Below are positions 26,317 through 34,235 of a DNA stretch of 64,000 bases, piece by piece. Origin of the DNA: Vibrio renipiscarius (GTDB lineage: Bacteria; Pseudomonadota; Gammaproteobacteria; Enterobacterales; Vibrionaceae); assembly GCF_000827885.1 (NCBI RefSeq), contig NZ_JTKH01000024.1:496001-560000 (forward strand), written 5' to 3'. The notes beneath the pieces are model-generated. The model searched no databases. It saw nothing but the letters and a program-made list of their open reading frames with translations, and was not told where the DNA came from. The position numbers and the translations under genes were made by a program. Numbering within the stretch: position 1 is the stretch's first letter; every line of letters begins with the position of its first letter.

Positions 26317-26470
26317 GGCCTTCTTGGCCAGGCATTAGTGGCGAGGCACTGATGACATCAAACTGAGCGCATGGGTAAGTCACGCTCGTCACTCATGTGT
26401 GAATAGCTGCATGAGCACAAGTAAACGTAGTCAAGAGAGACGGACTAGCGAAAAGAAGGTGAATGCTTAC

Positions 26471-26541
26471 TATACCCAGCCTCCCCCTAAGACAAGGGGA
26501 TCGTGAGCATCGACTCAAATCGATGCCATTTACTGGGTATA
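26471..26541. other. Predicted three-way-junction element
   Basis: Three perfect helices nest within 71 bp. The outer stem is TATACCCAG (26471-26479) with CTGGGTATA (26533-26541). One inner stem is CCCCT (26484-26488) with AGGGG (26495-26499); the other is GCATCGA (26507-26513) with TCGATGC (26520-26526), each with a six-base loop. It sits between the convergent cytochrome c and UPF0178 genes. No T tract follows, so it is not an ordinary terminator. Confidence 0.55.
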
Positions 26542-26568
26542 TTGAGATGGTTCGGTTAGAACGACGGG

Positions 26569-27027
26569 CTACTTTTGCGCACGCTGCCACTGCACCAACC
26601 ATTTGTCGAGTTGGTTGGCAAATTGTTGGCGATCGGCCTGATTCATTGGTGCAGGTCCACCACTTTGAATACCGCTACTGCGCATTGTTTCCATAAAATC
26701 ACGAATATTCAGGCGTGCTTTTATGTTCTCTTTGGTAAATAACTCACCGCGTGAACTTAATGCGTGGCCACCTTTGGTGATCACCTCATCAGCCAGTGGA
26801 ATATCACCGGTAATAATGAGATCGCCCGCTTCTGTACGTTTTACAATCTCGTTATCGGCAACATCAAAGCCCGCTTCTACTTGCAAACTGGTTATATTGG
26901 CCGCCGCCGGAGTACGGATAAACTGGTTAGCAACAAAAGTCACTTCTACGCCAGTACGTTGCGCGGCACGAAATAGCACCTCTTTGATCACGACAGGACA
27001 CGCATCCGCATCAACCCAGATTTTCAT
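26569..27027 (-). CDS. UPF0178 (DUF188, YaiI/YqxD) family protein
   Basis: A 152-residue cytoplasmic protein with the signature [20 protein letters not shown] at its N-terminus, then [20 protein letters not shown] and ESMR-type segments. It belongs to the PIN-like YaiI/YqxD family, whose aspartates suggest a nuclease-like fold, but no function is established. The gene is followed by the three-way-junction element and converges on the cytochrome c gene. Confidence 0.92.
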   Translation of the reverse strand: MKIWVDADACPVVIKEVLFRAAQRTGVEVTFVANQFIRTPAAANITSLQVEAGFDVADNEIVKRTEAGDLIITGDIPLADEVITKGGHALSSRGELFTKENIKARLNIRDFMETMRSSGIQSGGPAPMNQADRQQFANQLDKWLVQWQRAQK

Positions 27028-27146
27028 ATTAATTCCACTTATTTAATTTGGCCAAATTGTAACGTCAGACTGACGATTTGTCTCACTGTTGTTCGCCAAA
27101 CTTGTCGCCAAACTCTTGCGGGTATTGATGATACAGGGCGCACTCC

Positions 27147-27169
27147 CTCTTCTCTTCTCTTCTCTTCTC
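27147..27169. repeat. Pentanucleotide tandem repeat (CTCTT, about 4.6 copies)
   Basis: Four perfect CTCTT units plus CTC lie six bases from the stop codon of the DUF1232 gene and about 120 bp upstream of the UPF0178 gene. On the transcribed strand it reads as GAGAAG repeats. Confidence 0.85.
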
Positions 27170-27174
27170 AATGC

Positions 27175-27585
27175 TTACTCCCCCATTGAGTCCCATTTGT
27201 CGCGCGCTGCTTGTTCATGCTGTTCGGTGATCGCATTGCCAACCGTGTTGGCAGCCAATGTCATCGCCGCCATATCATCGGTAAACCCTACCCCAGCTAA
27301 CACATCAGGCACCATGTCAGTAGGCAAAACGAAATAAGCCAATGCGCCACCCAATATCGCCTTATGGCGTACCGAGGTTTGTGAATCGGTCATCGCCAAC
27401 CAAGATTTGATGCCCGTAACGGCGATTTCTTCACCTAACTTCTTCGCTGACCGTTTGACTTTACGCCAAAATGTTCGTTCATCAGGAGCGGATTTCTGCT
27501 CATCAAGCATTGCCAGCGTGGGCTCTGCAACCTTATTTTCCTGCGCGCCAATGGGTTCATTCAGCGACTCTATTGTGGAGTTCAT
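27175..27585 (-). CDS. DUF1232 (YkvA-like) family protein
   Basis: A 136-residue protein whose C-terminal half carries the DUF1232 motif: HKAILGGALAYFVLPTDMVP followed by DVLAGVGFTDDMAA. The motif is a short membrane-associated helical unit of unknown function. The N-terminal 60 residues are hydrophilic and variable. AGGT and GGGAGG upstream of the ATG form a strong ribosome-binding site. Confidence 0.88.
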   Translation of the reverse strand: MNSTIESLNEPIGAQENKVAEPTLAMLDEQKSAPDERTFWRKVKRSAKKLGEEIAVTGIKSWLAMTDSQTSVRHKAILGGALAYFVLPTDMVPDVLAGVGFTDDMAAMTLAANTVGNAITEQHEQAARDKWDSMGE

Positions 27586-27674
27586 TTTTACCTCCCGACT
27601 TTATTGAAACAGAATTATGTTGGCCATTTTACCTCAAAGTTTAGCCGTCGTTAGATGAACATGGGATTAATGAT

Positions 27675-27705
27675 AAAAAAATCCCCCAACCGAGGTTGAG
27701 GGATT
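27675..27705 (-). terminator. Terminator of the M20 peptidase operon
   Basis: On the minus strand AATCCCTCAACC pairs with GGTTGGGGGATT (one mismatch), followed by seven T residues. It lies 35 bp past the stop of the M20 gene. Confidence 0.85.
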
Positions 27706-27739
27706 GTATTGGGGAACTAAATTGGCACTGCGCGAAAAA

Positions 27740-28864
27740 TTATTTCGCTAGCTTCTCTAGTACACGCATCAACATACGGATACGTGGCTCAATCGATTCC
27801 AACAGCAAGTATTCTTGATCGCTGTGGAAACCTGCGCCAACTGGGCCGAAACCGTCCAGTGTTGGTACGCCTAGAATTGCCGTGTTGTTTGCATCCGAAC
27901 CACCACCAACTTCTTTCCAGTTGATTGCGATTTCAAGCTCTTCAGCAGACTCTTCGACTAATGCCATTAGCGCTTCAGTCAGTGGGCTTGCCACCATTGA
28001 AGGCTTGTAAGCCTCACGTTCCATCGCGATAGAGACACCATCAACGAACGGTGTTTCAAGCATTGCACGTAGCTTAGTGTCAACATCGTCGTACTCTTCG
28101 TTGCTCCAGAAGCGAACATCAATCACAGCGTGAGCAGCTTCAGGAACGATGTTTGCGCCAGCACCACCCGATACCACGCCAACGTTTAACGTTGTGCCTG
28201 ATTCGAAGTTAGTCATCGCATTGATCGCAAGAATCCAGTTTGCCATCTCAGTGATTGCACTACGGCCATTTTCAGGTTCGTTACCTGCATGAGCAGCCAC
28301 ACCCTTAAAGGTGATTTTGTAACCCGCCATGCCTTTACGCGCTTTCACTAAACCGCCGTCTGCACGAGCCGCTTCCGCAACCAAAACGTTTTTCGCGTTT
28401 TTCGCCACAGACTGAATCCATTCAACCGAATCAAGAGAGCCTGTCTCTTCATCTGGGTTCATACAGATACAGATAGACAATTTGTCTAGCACCGCTTGAT
28501 CGAGGTTACGCATTGCGTAAACCACGTTTAGCAGACCTGATTTCATGTCTGAAACGCCAGGGCCGTAGGCTTTTTCTGCATCGTTCGTCATTGGACGAGC
28601 GGCTGCCGTACCCACTGGGAATACGGTGTCCATGTGACCAATCATCATCACGTCGATGATTTCAGCGTCTGGCTTATTGCGGATTTCTAGGCCAAGACCG
28701 GCTTTACCACAATCGACACGTTTAACACTCCAACCCGCCATATCCGCAAATTTTGCTTCAAACTGAGTTGCGATGAATTCGATACCTTCAACGGTGTAAG
28801 TGCCACAATCCACATCAATCAGTGGGCGAAGCTCTTCTAGATATTCATTTAGAGAAAAATTCAT
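27740..28864 (-). CDS. M20-family zinc metallopeptidase, carboxypeptidase G2-like
   Basis: A 374-residue cytoplasmic dizinc hydrolase. The metal and catalytic motifs are MMIGHMDTVFP (His and Asp), GPGVSDMKSG (bridging Asp), and MNPDEETGS (Glu-Glu), with a further ligand in GPVGAGFHSDQEYLLLESIE. A lid/dimerisation domain occupies about 180-290 (HAGNEPENGRSAITEMANWI). Relatives cleave glutamate from folates or hydrolyse dipeptides. It is the last gene of an operon with two YjiG/YjiH membrane proteins. In E. coli those are linked to the isoaspartyl dipeptidase iadA, so this enzyme may replace IadA in a peptide-use role. It has no signal peptide. Confidence 0.9.
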   Translation of the reverse strand: MNFSLNEYLEELRPLIDVDCGTYTVEGIEFIATQFEAKFADMAGWSVKRVDCGKAGLGLEIRNKPDAEIIDVMMIGHMDTVFPVGTAAARPMTNDAEKAYGPGVSDMKSGLLNVVYAMRNLDQAVLDKLSICICMNPDEETGSLDSVEWIQSVAKNAKNVLVAEAARADGGLVKARKGMAGYKITFKGVAAHAGNEPENGRSAITEMANWILAINAMTNFESGTTLNVGVVSGGAGANIVPEAAHAVIDVRFWSNEEYDDVDTKLRAMLETPFVDGVSIAMEREAYKPSMVASPLTEALMALVEESAEELEIAINWKEVGGGSDANNTAILGVPTLDGFGPVGAGFHSDQEYLLLESIEPRIRMLMRVLEKLAK

Positions 28865-28873
28865 TACGTATCC

Positions 28874-29341
28874 TTAAACAAATAGGTTCATCACAAGCAT
28901 TGCACCAAACGCGTTCAGAACAGAGATAGCGATCATCACTGGGATGTAGCGACCTTCTGTGCCGATAGGACCCATGATACGACCCATGTATTGAACTTGA
29001 GAACCCATTAGGTAGATAGCCGGTGCAAGAATCGCAATGTGTGCACCGTTTAGGATACCTTGGTCAAACAAAGTGATCACAACGCCCACAGCGCCGCCCA
29101 TTGACATCCATGCGCCAATCAGTACTGCTGCCGCTTCACCAGGAAGACCAAAAATTGCCATGATAGGAGCAAAAACCGTACCCATCAGATCCAACGCACC
29201 CGTAATTTGTAGTGCTTTGATGATTACGAATGCCATCAATACGTTTGGTACTGTAGAAGTCGTTGCGATTACCCAGCCTTTTTTAGCGCCTTCAACAAAG
29301 ATATCAGTAACCATTGGTTTTTTAGCTTTAACTTCGCTCAT
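28874..29341 (-). CDS. yjiG: YjiG-family inner-membrane protein (nucleoside-recognition/Gate domain)
   Basis: A 155-residue membrane protein with about four hydrophobic segments and the family sequence GWVIATTSTVPNVLMAFVII followed by FGLPGEAAAVLIGAWMSMGG. The Gate/spore-maturation fold is shared with nucleoside transporters, but the substrate is unknown. Its start meets the stop of the YjiH gene with a one-base overlap at 29341, and it lies 9 bp before the M20 gene, so the three genes form one operon. Confidence 0.88.
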   Translation of the reverse strand: MSEVKAKKPMVTDIFVEGAKKGWVIATTSTVPNVLMAFVIIKALQITGALDLMGTVFAPIMAIFGLPGEAAAVLIGAWMSMGGAVGVVITLFDQGILNGAHIAILAPAIYLMGSQVQYMGRIMGPIGTEGRYIPVMIAISVLNAFGAMLVMNLFV

Positions 29342-30066
29342 TATGCTTTCTCCTCTTGTAGACGTGCTTCTTCGTTTTTATCTTCTTTGCCTTCAGTGAT
29401 GTTTAGGTAGATGCGGAATAAGTTAGCGCCTACAAACTTGAATACAAACATCACCGCGACAGCAAGACCGATAGAAGACGTCACCGCCATAGAACCATCT
29501 GCCAGCGTTAGCGTAAATAGCACTGCGCCTGACGAGAAGAAGTTAACGATTGCCGCACCAGCAGTGAACTGGAACATAGTAAATACATCCGTTTCACGCT
29601 TAGTTAGACGGCCTTCATCTTTCAGCTGACGCGTCATTGCCGCACCCGCATCCGTACTTTGTAGAGAAGCGATCAAAGCTAGACCTGAACTACCTGGGAT
29701 ACCCATAAGAGGGCGAAGTAGTGGTGTAAGCAGTTTGCGTGCTGCATCAAGTGCACCGTAGTGCTCAAGAACATTGATGACGCCCAAAGCGAACATAACG
29801 GTAGGAATTAGCGTTAACGCAAAGATGAAACCATCGCGAGCACCGCTACCGCCTTTACCACGGAATGATGTCATTGTCGCTTGCACGCCATCAGCCGTTT
29901 CTTGCACGCCGTATGCCACGCTACCGAACGAGCCATTTAGCGTCGTAAAGTCGAAAACACCGTACCATTCACTCGATTGCATAGCACCAGAGAAAAACAC
30001 AACAGCGAAAGCCAAAGCAACATAGCATCCCCATGTCACCTTGCGATCTGTATTGGGAGTGGACAT
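29341..30066 (-). CDS. yjiH: YjiH-family inner-membrane protein (nucleoside-recognition/Gate domain)
   Basis: A 241-residue polytopic protein with about five or six membrane helices. It shows the Gate-type segment IFALTLIPTVMFALGVINVL and GIPGSSGLALIASLQSTDAG. In E. coli yjiH, yjiG and iadA are neighbours; here an M20 peptidase gene completes the set. The charged C-terminus (about 222-241) probably faces the cytoplasm. It is first in the operon, 418 bp from the divergent nhaD. Confidence 0.88.
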   Translation of the reverse strand: MSTPNTDRKVTWGCYVALAFAVVFFSGAMQSSEWYGVFDFTTLNGSFGSVAYGVQETADGVQATMTSFRGKGGSGARDGFIFALTLIPTVMFALGVINVLEHYGALDAARKLLTPLLRPLMGIPGSSGLALIASLQSTDAGAAMTRQLKDEGRLTKRETDVFTMFQFTAGAAIVNFFSSGAVLFTLTLADGSMAVTSSIGLAVAVMFVFKFVGANLFRIYLNITEGKEDKNEEARLQEEKA

Positions 30067-30483
30067 TTTTACACCTCAAAAGTTTTTAGGAACAGACCTC
30101 GCGATTCTGGGGCAATTGCTGTGCTAGAGAACTGATCCGTATCAAATCGACATTAACTCTGTTCATATCCTGCAATCTAACGTCACATTTTGTGACAATA
30201 CGCATGAATATGAACACGCGCCAACTCAAGTTAATAACAATTCCAACGATAAATATTCATGGAATTAGTGATAAGTATTAAATATTTAGCCAATTGATTC
30301 GAATTAAGGCGACGTCACACCCAAACAAATTAATAGCACCTAGACTAAAGTGTTGTTTTATTAATCGCTTATTCCAAGTGCGCTTGCGGTAACGTCGTGA
30401 GAATAGGCAACCCAACCTCAAACCACCGACAACCAAACCACATTGCATCGGATGGGAATGTGAATACTTAAGGAGTTGAGTGA
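30067..30483. promoter_or_regulatory. Divergent promoter region of yjiHG-M20 and nhaD, with a GTCACA/TGTGAC palindrome
   Basis: In this 417-bp region, GTCACATTTTGTGAC at 30182-30196 is a 15-bp dyad (six-base arms, three-base spacer), about 115 bp upstream of yjiH. The arm order is the reverse of a CRP site, so another regulator is likely. No coding frame in the region is convincing. Confidence 0.45.
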
Positions 30484-31917
30484 ATGACAAGATTATGGCC
30501 AGCATGCGCCACCTTATTACTTTTCCCCGGTGTGGTTTTTGCCTCTGGCAATGATGAGCTTCCCCTCGCTCTCACGCAGTCCACAACGGGTTATGTGGCG
30601 CTGGTCATTTTCACGGTGGCTTATGCCCTCGTCATGCTTGAAGAACACCTGCAATTGCGCAAGTCCAAACCCGTTCTCTTGGCGGCGGGGTTAATTTGGG
30701 CGATGCTCGGCTATGTTTACTCACAGCACAATCAAATCGAGATTGCCAAAGCCGCGCTCGAGCACAACTTGCTGGAATATGCCGAATTGCTCTTATTTTT
30801 GCTCGTCGCCATGACGTATATCAATGCCATGGAAGAGCGGAAATTATTCGATGCCTTGCAAGCTTGGATGGTTGGAAAAGGGTTTGATTTCCGCGCGCTA
30901 TTTTGGCTCACGGGAGTCTTAGCCTTTTTGATCTCGCCGATTGCCGATAACTTAACGACCGCTCTATTGATGTGTGCCGTTGTCTTAAAAGTGGGCGGCG
31001 ATAATACCCGTTTTATCAATCTCGCTTGTATTAACATCGTCGTCGCCGCCAACGCGGGCGGCGCATTCAGCCCATTTGGGGATATCACCACCTTGATGGT
31101 GTGGCAGGCTGGCCATGTTTCGTTTTCTGAATTTATGCCGCTCTTTATCCCCTCCGTCGTGAGCTATGTGGTGCCCGCCATGATCATGTCGCGTTTTATT
31201 CCACGGACGAAACCCAATGTCGCCCATGTTCATGTTGAACTAAAACGTGGCGCACGACGTATTGTCGGCTTATTCATTTTAACGATCGCCACCGCCGTCG
31301 CTTTTCATGCCGTACTCCATTTCCCACCGGTGATTGGTATGATGATGGGGCTTGCCTACTTACAGTTTTTTGGCTTTTTCTTACGTCGAACCTTAAAACG
31401 CTCTCTTAAGCGCAAAGCCATGGCGGCCATCGCGAATCGAGACGATTTCGCGTTAAAACGTTTAGGTTCAGTCGTTCCCTTCGATGTATTTCGTCGTGTT
31501 TCCCATGCCGAGTGGGACACATTATTGTTTTTCTATGGGGTGGTCATGTGTGTCGGCGGGCTCAGTTTAATTGGTTACCTCAGCCTTGTATCTGAGGTCA
31601 TGTATCTTCAATGGAACCCTGTATGGGCCAACATAATGGTCGGTATTTTATCCGCTATTGTCGATAACATTCCCGTGATGTTTGCCGTTCTCACCATGGA
31701 CCCTGACATGTCGATGGGTAACTGGTTATTGGTCACACTGACGGCAGGGGTTGGCGGCAGTTTGCTCTCCATTGGGTCTGCGGCGGGTGTCGCGCTTATG
31801 GGAGCAGCACATGGTAAATACACCTTCTTCGGCCATTTGAAATGGATGCCCGTCATTGCACTCGGTTACGCAGCCAGCATCATGGCCCACCTGTGGCTAA
31901 ACAGCGCACTATTTTAG
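30484..31917 (+). CDS. nhaD: Na+/H+ antiporter NhaD
   Basis: NhaD exports sodium or lithium in exchange for protons at alkaline pH. The 477-residue protein starts with a signal-like segment ending VVFASGN and has about a dozen membrane helices. The ion-transporter family motifs are present: SPIADNLTTALLMCAVVLKV and GILSAIVDNIPVMFAVLTMD, each with the Asp-Asn pair important for transport. A substrate-path glycine-rich run (GVGGSLLSIGSAAGVALMGA) follows. AAGGAG eight bases before the ATG fixes the start. Confidence 0.95.
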   Translation: MTRLWPACATLLLFPGVVFASGNDELPLALTQSTTGYVALVIFTVAYALVMLEEHLQLRKSKPVLLAAGLIWAMLGYVYSQHNQIEIAKAALEHNLLEYAELLLFLLVAMTYINAMEERKLFDALQAWMVGKGFDFRALFWLTGVLAFLISPIADNLTTALLMCAVVLKVGGDNTRFINLACINIVVAANAGGAFSPFGDITTLMVWQAGHVSFSEFMPLFIPSVVSYVVPAMIMSRFIPRTKPNVAHVHVELKRGARRIVGLFILTIATAVAFHAVLHFPPVIGMMMGLAYLQFFGFFLRRTLKRSLKRKAMAAIANRDDFALKRLGSVVPFDVFRRVSHAEWDTLLFFYGVVMCVGGLSLIGYLSLVSEVMYLQWNPVWANIMVGILSAIVDNIPVMFAVLTMDPDMSMGNWLLVTLTAGVGGSLLSIGSAAGVALMGAAHGKYTFFGHLKWMPVIALGYAASIMAHLWLNSALF

Positions 31918-31936
31918 AATAGAAAAAGTCATATTA

Positions 31937-31970
31937 AATTAGCCAGTTAGCACTCACTTACTGGCTAATT
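31937..31970 (+). terminator. Hairpin after nhaD, probable terminator
   Basis: AATTAGCCAGT pairs with ACTGGCTAATT around a 12-base loop, 20 bp after the nhaD stop. The following ATTATAAAA is a weak T tract, so termination may be partial. Confidence 0.55.
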
Positions 31971-32055
31971 ATTATAAAACATCTCGGTAAAACAGGAAAA
32001 ACACATAACTTGGTCAATACTCAATAGTGACTTTGTAAACAATGAGAGGTTCACC

Positions 32056-32367
32056 ATGGTTCGTATTCCCACCCTACTTTCTCTTCTTTGTGCCTTAATT
32101 ATTAGCCCGTTAGCACTGGCCGATCATCACGCAGACGCCGTCGATATGGATGCTGCAAAAGACAAAATGATAGAAAAAGGTGACAAAGTCATGGATGAAA
32201 ACCATGACAAAATGATGGATAAGCAAGACAAGATGATGGACAAGCATGACGGTGATATGAAAGAGCATAAAACCGAAATGAGATCTAAAATGCAGCATCA
32301 CGAAGAAGATAAAAAGAAACTCATGAAAGCGGCCGAAGATACGGAAGTGAAGAAAGAGATGTTCTAA
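32056..32367 (+). CDS. Small secreted Met/Lys/Asp/His-rich protein
   Basis: A 103-residue protein with a signal peptide (1-22, ending LALA). The mature part is almost entirely K, M, D, E and H: it starts DHHADAVDMDAAKDKMIEKG and then repeats DKMMDK-type units before KTEMRSKMQHHEEDKKKLMK. It contains no aromatic residue until the final Phe and no cysteine. A single charged helix is expected. The mix of Met and His in the periplasm suggests metal binding (copper, silver or zinc), which is inference. GAGG before the ATG supports the start. I know no family for it. Confidence 0.75.
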   Translation: MVRIPTLLSLLCALIISPLALADHHADAVDMDAAKDKMIEKGDKVMDENHDKMMDKQDKMMDKHDGDMKEHKTEMRSKMQHHEEDKKKLMKAAEDTEVKKEMF

Positions 32368-32434
32368 GCAAGTCGAGCTAAACGTTCTGACTATCGCCTC
32401 AGCGATAAGGTCAGGTTTGAGAAGCCGTCAGCGG

Positions 32435-32462
32435 TATACCTGCCTCAAATCAGGCGGGTATA
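32435..32462 (+). other. Hairpin between the Met-rich gene and the helicase gene
   Basis: TATACCTGCC (32435-32444) pairs with GGCGGGTATA (32453-32462) with one G-U pair and an eight-base loop. No T tract follows. The TATACC end resembles that of the three-way-junction element and the dispersed motif. Confidence 0.45.
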
Positions 32463-32509
32463 TATCCATAACATCTCTGATGGCTTCATGCTAAACTTAG
32501 CGCGATAAC

Positions 32510-32529
32510 AAGGGGCGAAAAGCCCCTTT
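32510..32529 (+). terminator. GC-rich hairpin in the helicase leader
   Basis: AAGGGGC (32510-32516) pairs with GCCCCTT (32522-32528) around GAAAA. It lies only 26 bp upstream of the preferred helicase start, so it may end the upstream transcript or act as an attenuator for the helicase gene. Confidence 0.55.
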
Positions 32530-32554
32530 CCACTTTTTGATGCAGAGTTTAATC

Positions 32555-33751
32555 ATGCCATTCTCAACACTTGGTTTAAGCCAACCAATCACAGACGCAC
32601 TAAATCAGCTTGGCTATACCAAGCCAACCTCGATCCAAACTAAAGCGATTCCTGAGATTCTAAAAGGCCAAGACTTACTTGCTGCCGCACAAACCGGTAC
32701 CGGTAAAACGGCCAGTTTCGTGCTTCCTATCTTAGAAAAATTGAGCAAAGGCGAAACTCAACGTAAAAAACGCATCCGCGCACTGATCTTGACACCAACA
32801 CGTGAACTGGCGTGCCAAGTAGAAGAGAAAGTGCGTGACTATGGTCAAAACCTGCCACTAACATCATTAGCGATGTACGGTGGTGTTGACGATAAATCAC
32901 AAAAACAAGCGCTAATCGAAGGCGTCGATATCCTAGTCGCAACACCAGGTCGTTTGCTGGATCTTTATGGCCAACATGCGATTCACTTCGATGAAGTTGA
33001 AATGCTGGTGCTAGATGAAGCTGACCGCATGCTGGATATGGGCTTTATCGAAGACATCAATAAGATCCTAGATCGTCTACCAAAAGACATTCAGCACCTT
33101 CTGTTCTCAGCAACGCTATCAAACAAAGTGCGCGATCTGGCTAAAACGGCGGTGTACGACCCATATGAAATTTCAATCGCGGCCAATCAAGCGTCTAAGA
33201 AAAGCATTGAGCAGTGGTTGATCTCGGTTGATAAAGACAAGAAATCAGCGTTACTGAGCCACCTGATCAAAGAGAACGATTGGGATCAAACCCTAATCTT
33301 CATCGAGACCAAGCATGGTGCCGCTAAACTGGCACAGCAGCTAGAGAAACGTGGTATTGAAGCGGAAGCCTTCCACAGTGGACGTAGCCAAGCGGTACGT
33401 ACTCAACTACTGCAAGATTTCAAAGCCGGTAAAATTAAATACATGATCGCAACTGGCGTGGGCGCTCGTGGTATCGATATTGAAGGTCTAACACGTGTTA
33501 TCAACTATGACTTGCCGTTCCCTGCGGACGAATATGTACACCGTATCGGTCGTACTGGTCGTGCCGATGCGCGCGGTGAAGCGATTTCGTTTGTGTCACG
33601 TGATAACTTCAAAAACCTGTGCATGATTGAAAGCCGCTTAGGCCATTTGCTAGAACGTCGTGAAATTGAAGGATTTGTACCGGCTAAACCGCTACCTATC
33701 TCAATTTTGAATTATGTTCCTATGCATAAGCGCATCAATAAAGACGCGTAA
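32555..33751 (+). CDS. DEAD-box ATP-dependent RNA helicase, RhlE-like
   Basis: RNA-unwinding ATPase of about 398 residues. All core motifs are present in order: Q-motif (FSTLGLSQPITDAL...KPTSIQTKAIP), I AAQTGTGKT, Ia PTRELA, Ib TPGR, II DEAD, III SAT, V ATGVGARGIDIEG and VI HRIGRTGRA. The C-terminal extension after the helicase core is short (about 30 residues), smaller than in many RhlE or SrmB proteins. I place the start at ATG 32555 (MPFSTLGLS), as in RhlE relatives, with GCAGAG upstream; TTG 32537 and ATG 32540 are in frame but lack a good ribosome-binding site. Such helicases are often cold-induced. Confidence 0.94.
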   Translation: MPFSTLGLSQPITDALNQLGYTKPTSIQTKAIPEILKGQDLLAAAQTGTGKTASFVLPILEKLSKGETQRKKRIRALILTPTRELACQVEEKVRDYGQNLPLTSLAMYGGVDDKSQKQALIEGVDILVATPGRLLDLYGQHAIHFDEVEMLVLDEADRMLDMGFIEDINKILDRLPKDIQHLLFSATLSNKVRDLAKTAVYDPYEISIAANQASKKSIEQWLISVDKDKKSALLSHLIKENDWDQTLIFIETKHGAAKLAQQLEKRGIEAEAFHSGRSQAVRTQLLQDFKAGKIKYMIATGVGARGIDIEGLTRVINYDLPFPADEYVHRIGRTGRADARGEAISFVSRDNFKNLCMIESRLGHLLERREIEGFVPAKPLPISILNYVPMHKRINKDA

Positions 33752-34055
33752 TAAGCGCAGAGCACTTCAAGCAAGTAATCGATGACCAAGTACGCGGTGA
33801 CTTTCAAACACCGCGTGCTTACTCGCATACTGTAAGCCCCATCGCTGCACATAAGAATCAACGGCGATATCCGTTGGCTTAAATAACTCCCCTACCTCAA
33901 AACCGATGCTTATCTCACCCTATTTCACCAACATGAAATAATGGTCACAATTTAAATACCATCGTTAAATCAGGCGCGATAAAAACGTTCTAGATCAAAA
34001 ATACAAACCACAAGACGCCGTAGGCTGTCCTTCTATCGGATAGAAGGGAATCTCT
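33752..34055. other. Intergenic region with a stable hairpin
   Basis: In this 304-bp stretch AAGTACGCGGTG (33788-33799) pairs with CACCGCGTGCTT (33809-33820) around a nine-base loop, with one G-U pair and no T tract. The rest is AT-rich and contains no evident gene before the small ORF at 34056. Confidence 0.5.
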
Positions 34056-34235
34056 ATGTTTAAATGTGGACAGTGTCGACAATTCAGTCGAGCGCGTGAC
34101 AATCTAAAAGATCTATGTGCCGCTTGGCAGCAACCCACTTTAGCAACGCGTGAGGCTTGCGACTTTTTCAGTCTAAAGAAAGCGTTGTTCGATCCTCAAC
34201 AATACGCGAGCGCTCCCATCAAGAACAAGCCTTAA
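34056..34235 (+). CDS. Small four-cysteine protein, putative zinc ribbon
   Basis: A 59-residue ORF starting MFKCGQCRQF, with cysteines at positions 4, 7, 21 and 35. The spacing C-x2-C-x13-C-x13-C could bind one zinc, though it differs from a classical zinc ribbon. The ribosome-binding site AAGGGA is ideally spaced before the ATG. The TAA lies at 34233-34235, overlapping the stop of the convergent ogt gene by four bases. No membrane segment or signal peptide is present. I infer a real gene from the ribosome-binding site, the regular cysteines and a globular composition (AAWQQPTLATREACDFF). Function unknown. Confidence 0.7.
   Translation: MFKCGQCRQFSRARDNLKDLCAAWQQPTLATREACDFFSLKKALFDPQQYASAPIKNKP

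Noticed and set aside
26463..26696. Plus-strand frame over the three-way-junction element
   Set aside because: It runs through perfect palindromes and into the opposite strand of the UPF0178 gene; no ribosome-binding site.
32110..32301. Minus-strand frame rich in His, Met, Val and Phe opposite the Met-rich gene
   Set aside because: It is the complement of the repetitive DKMMDK coding sequence, which automatically yields HLVLLIHH-type repeats.
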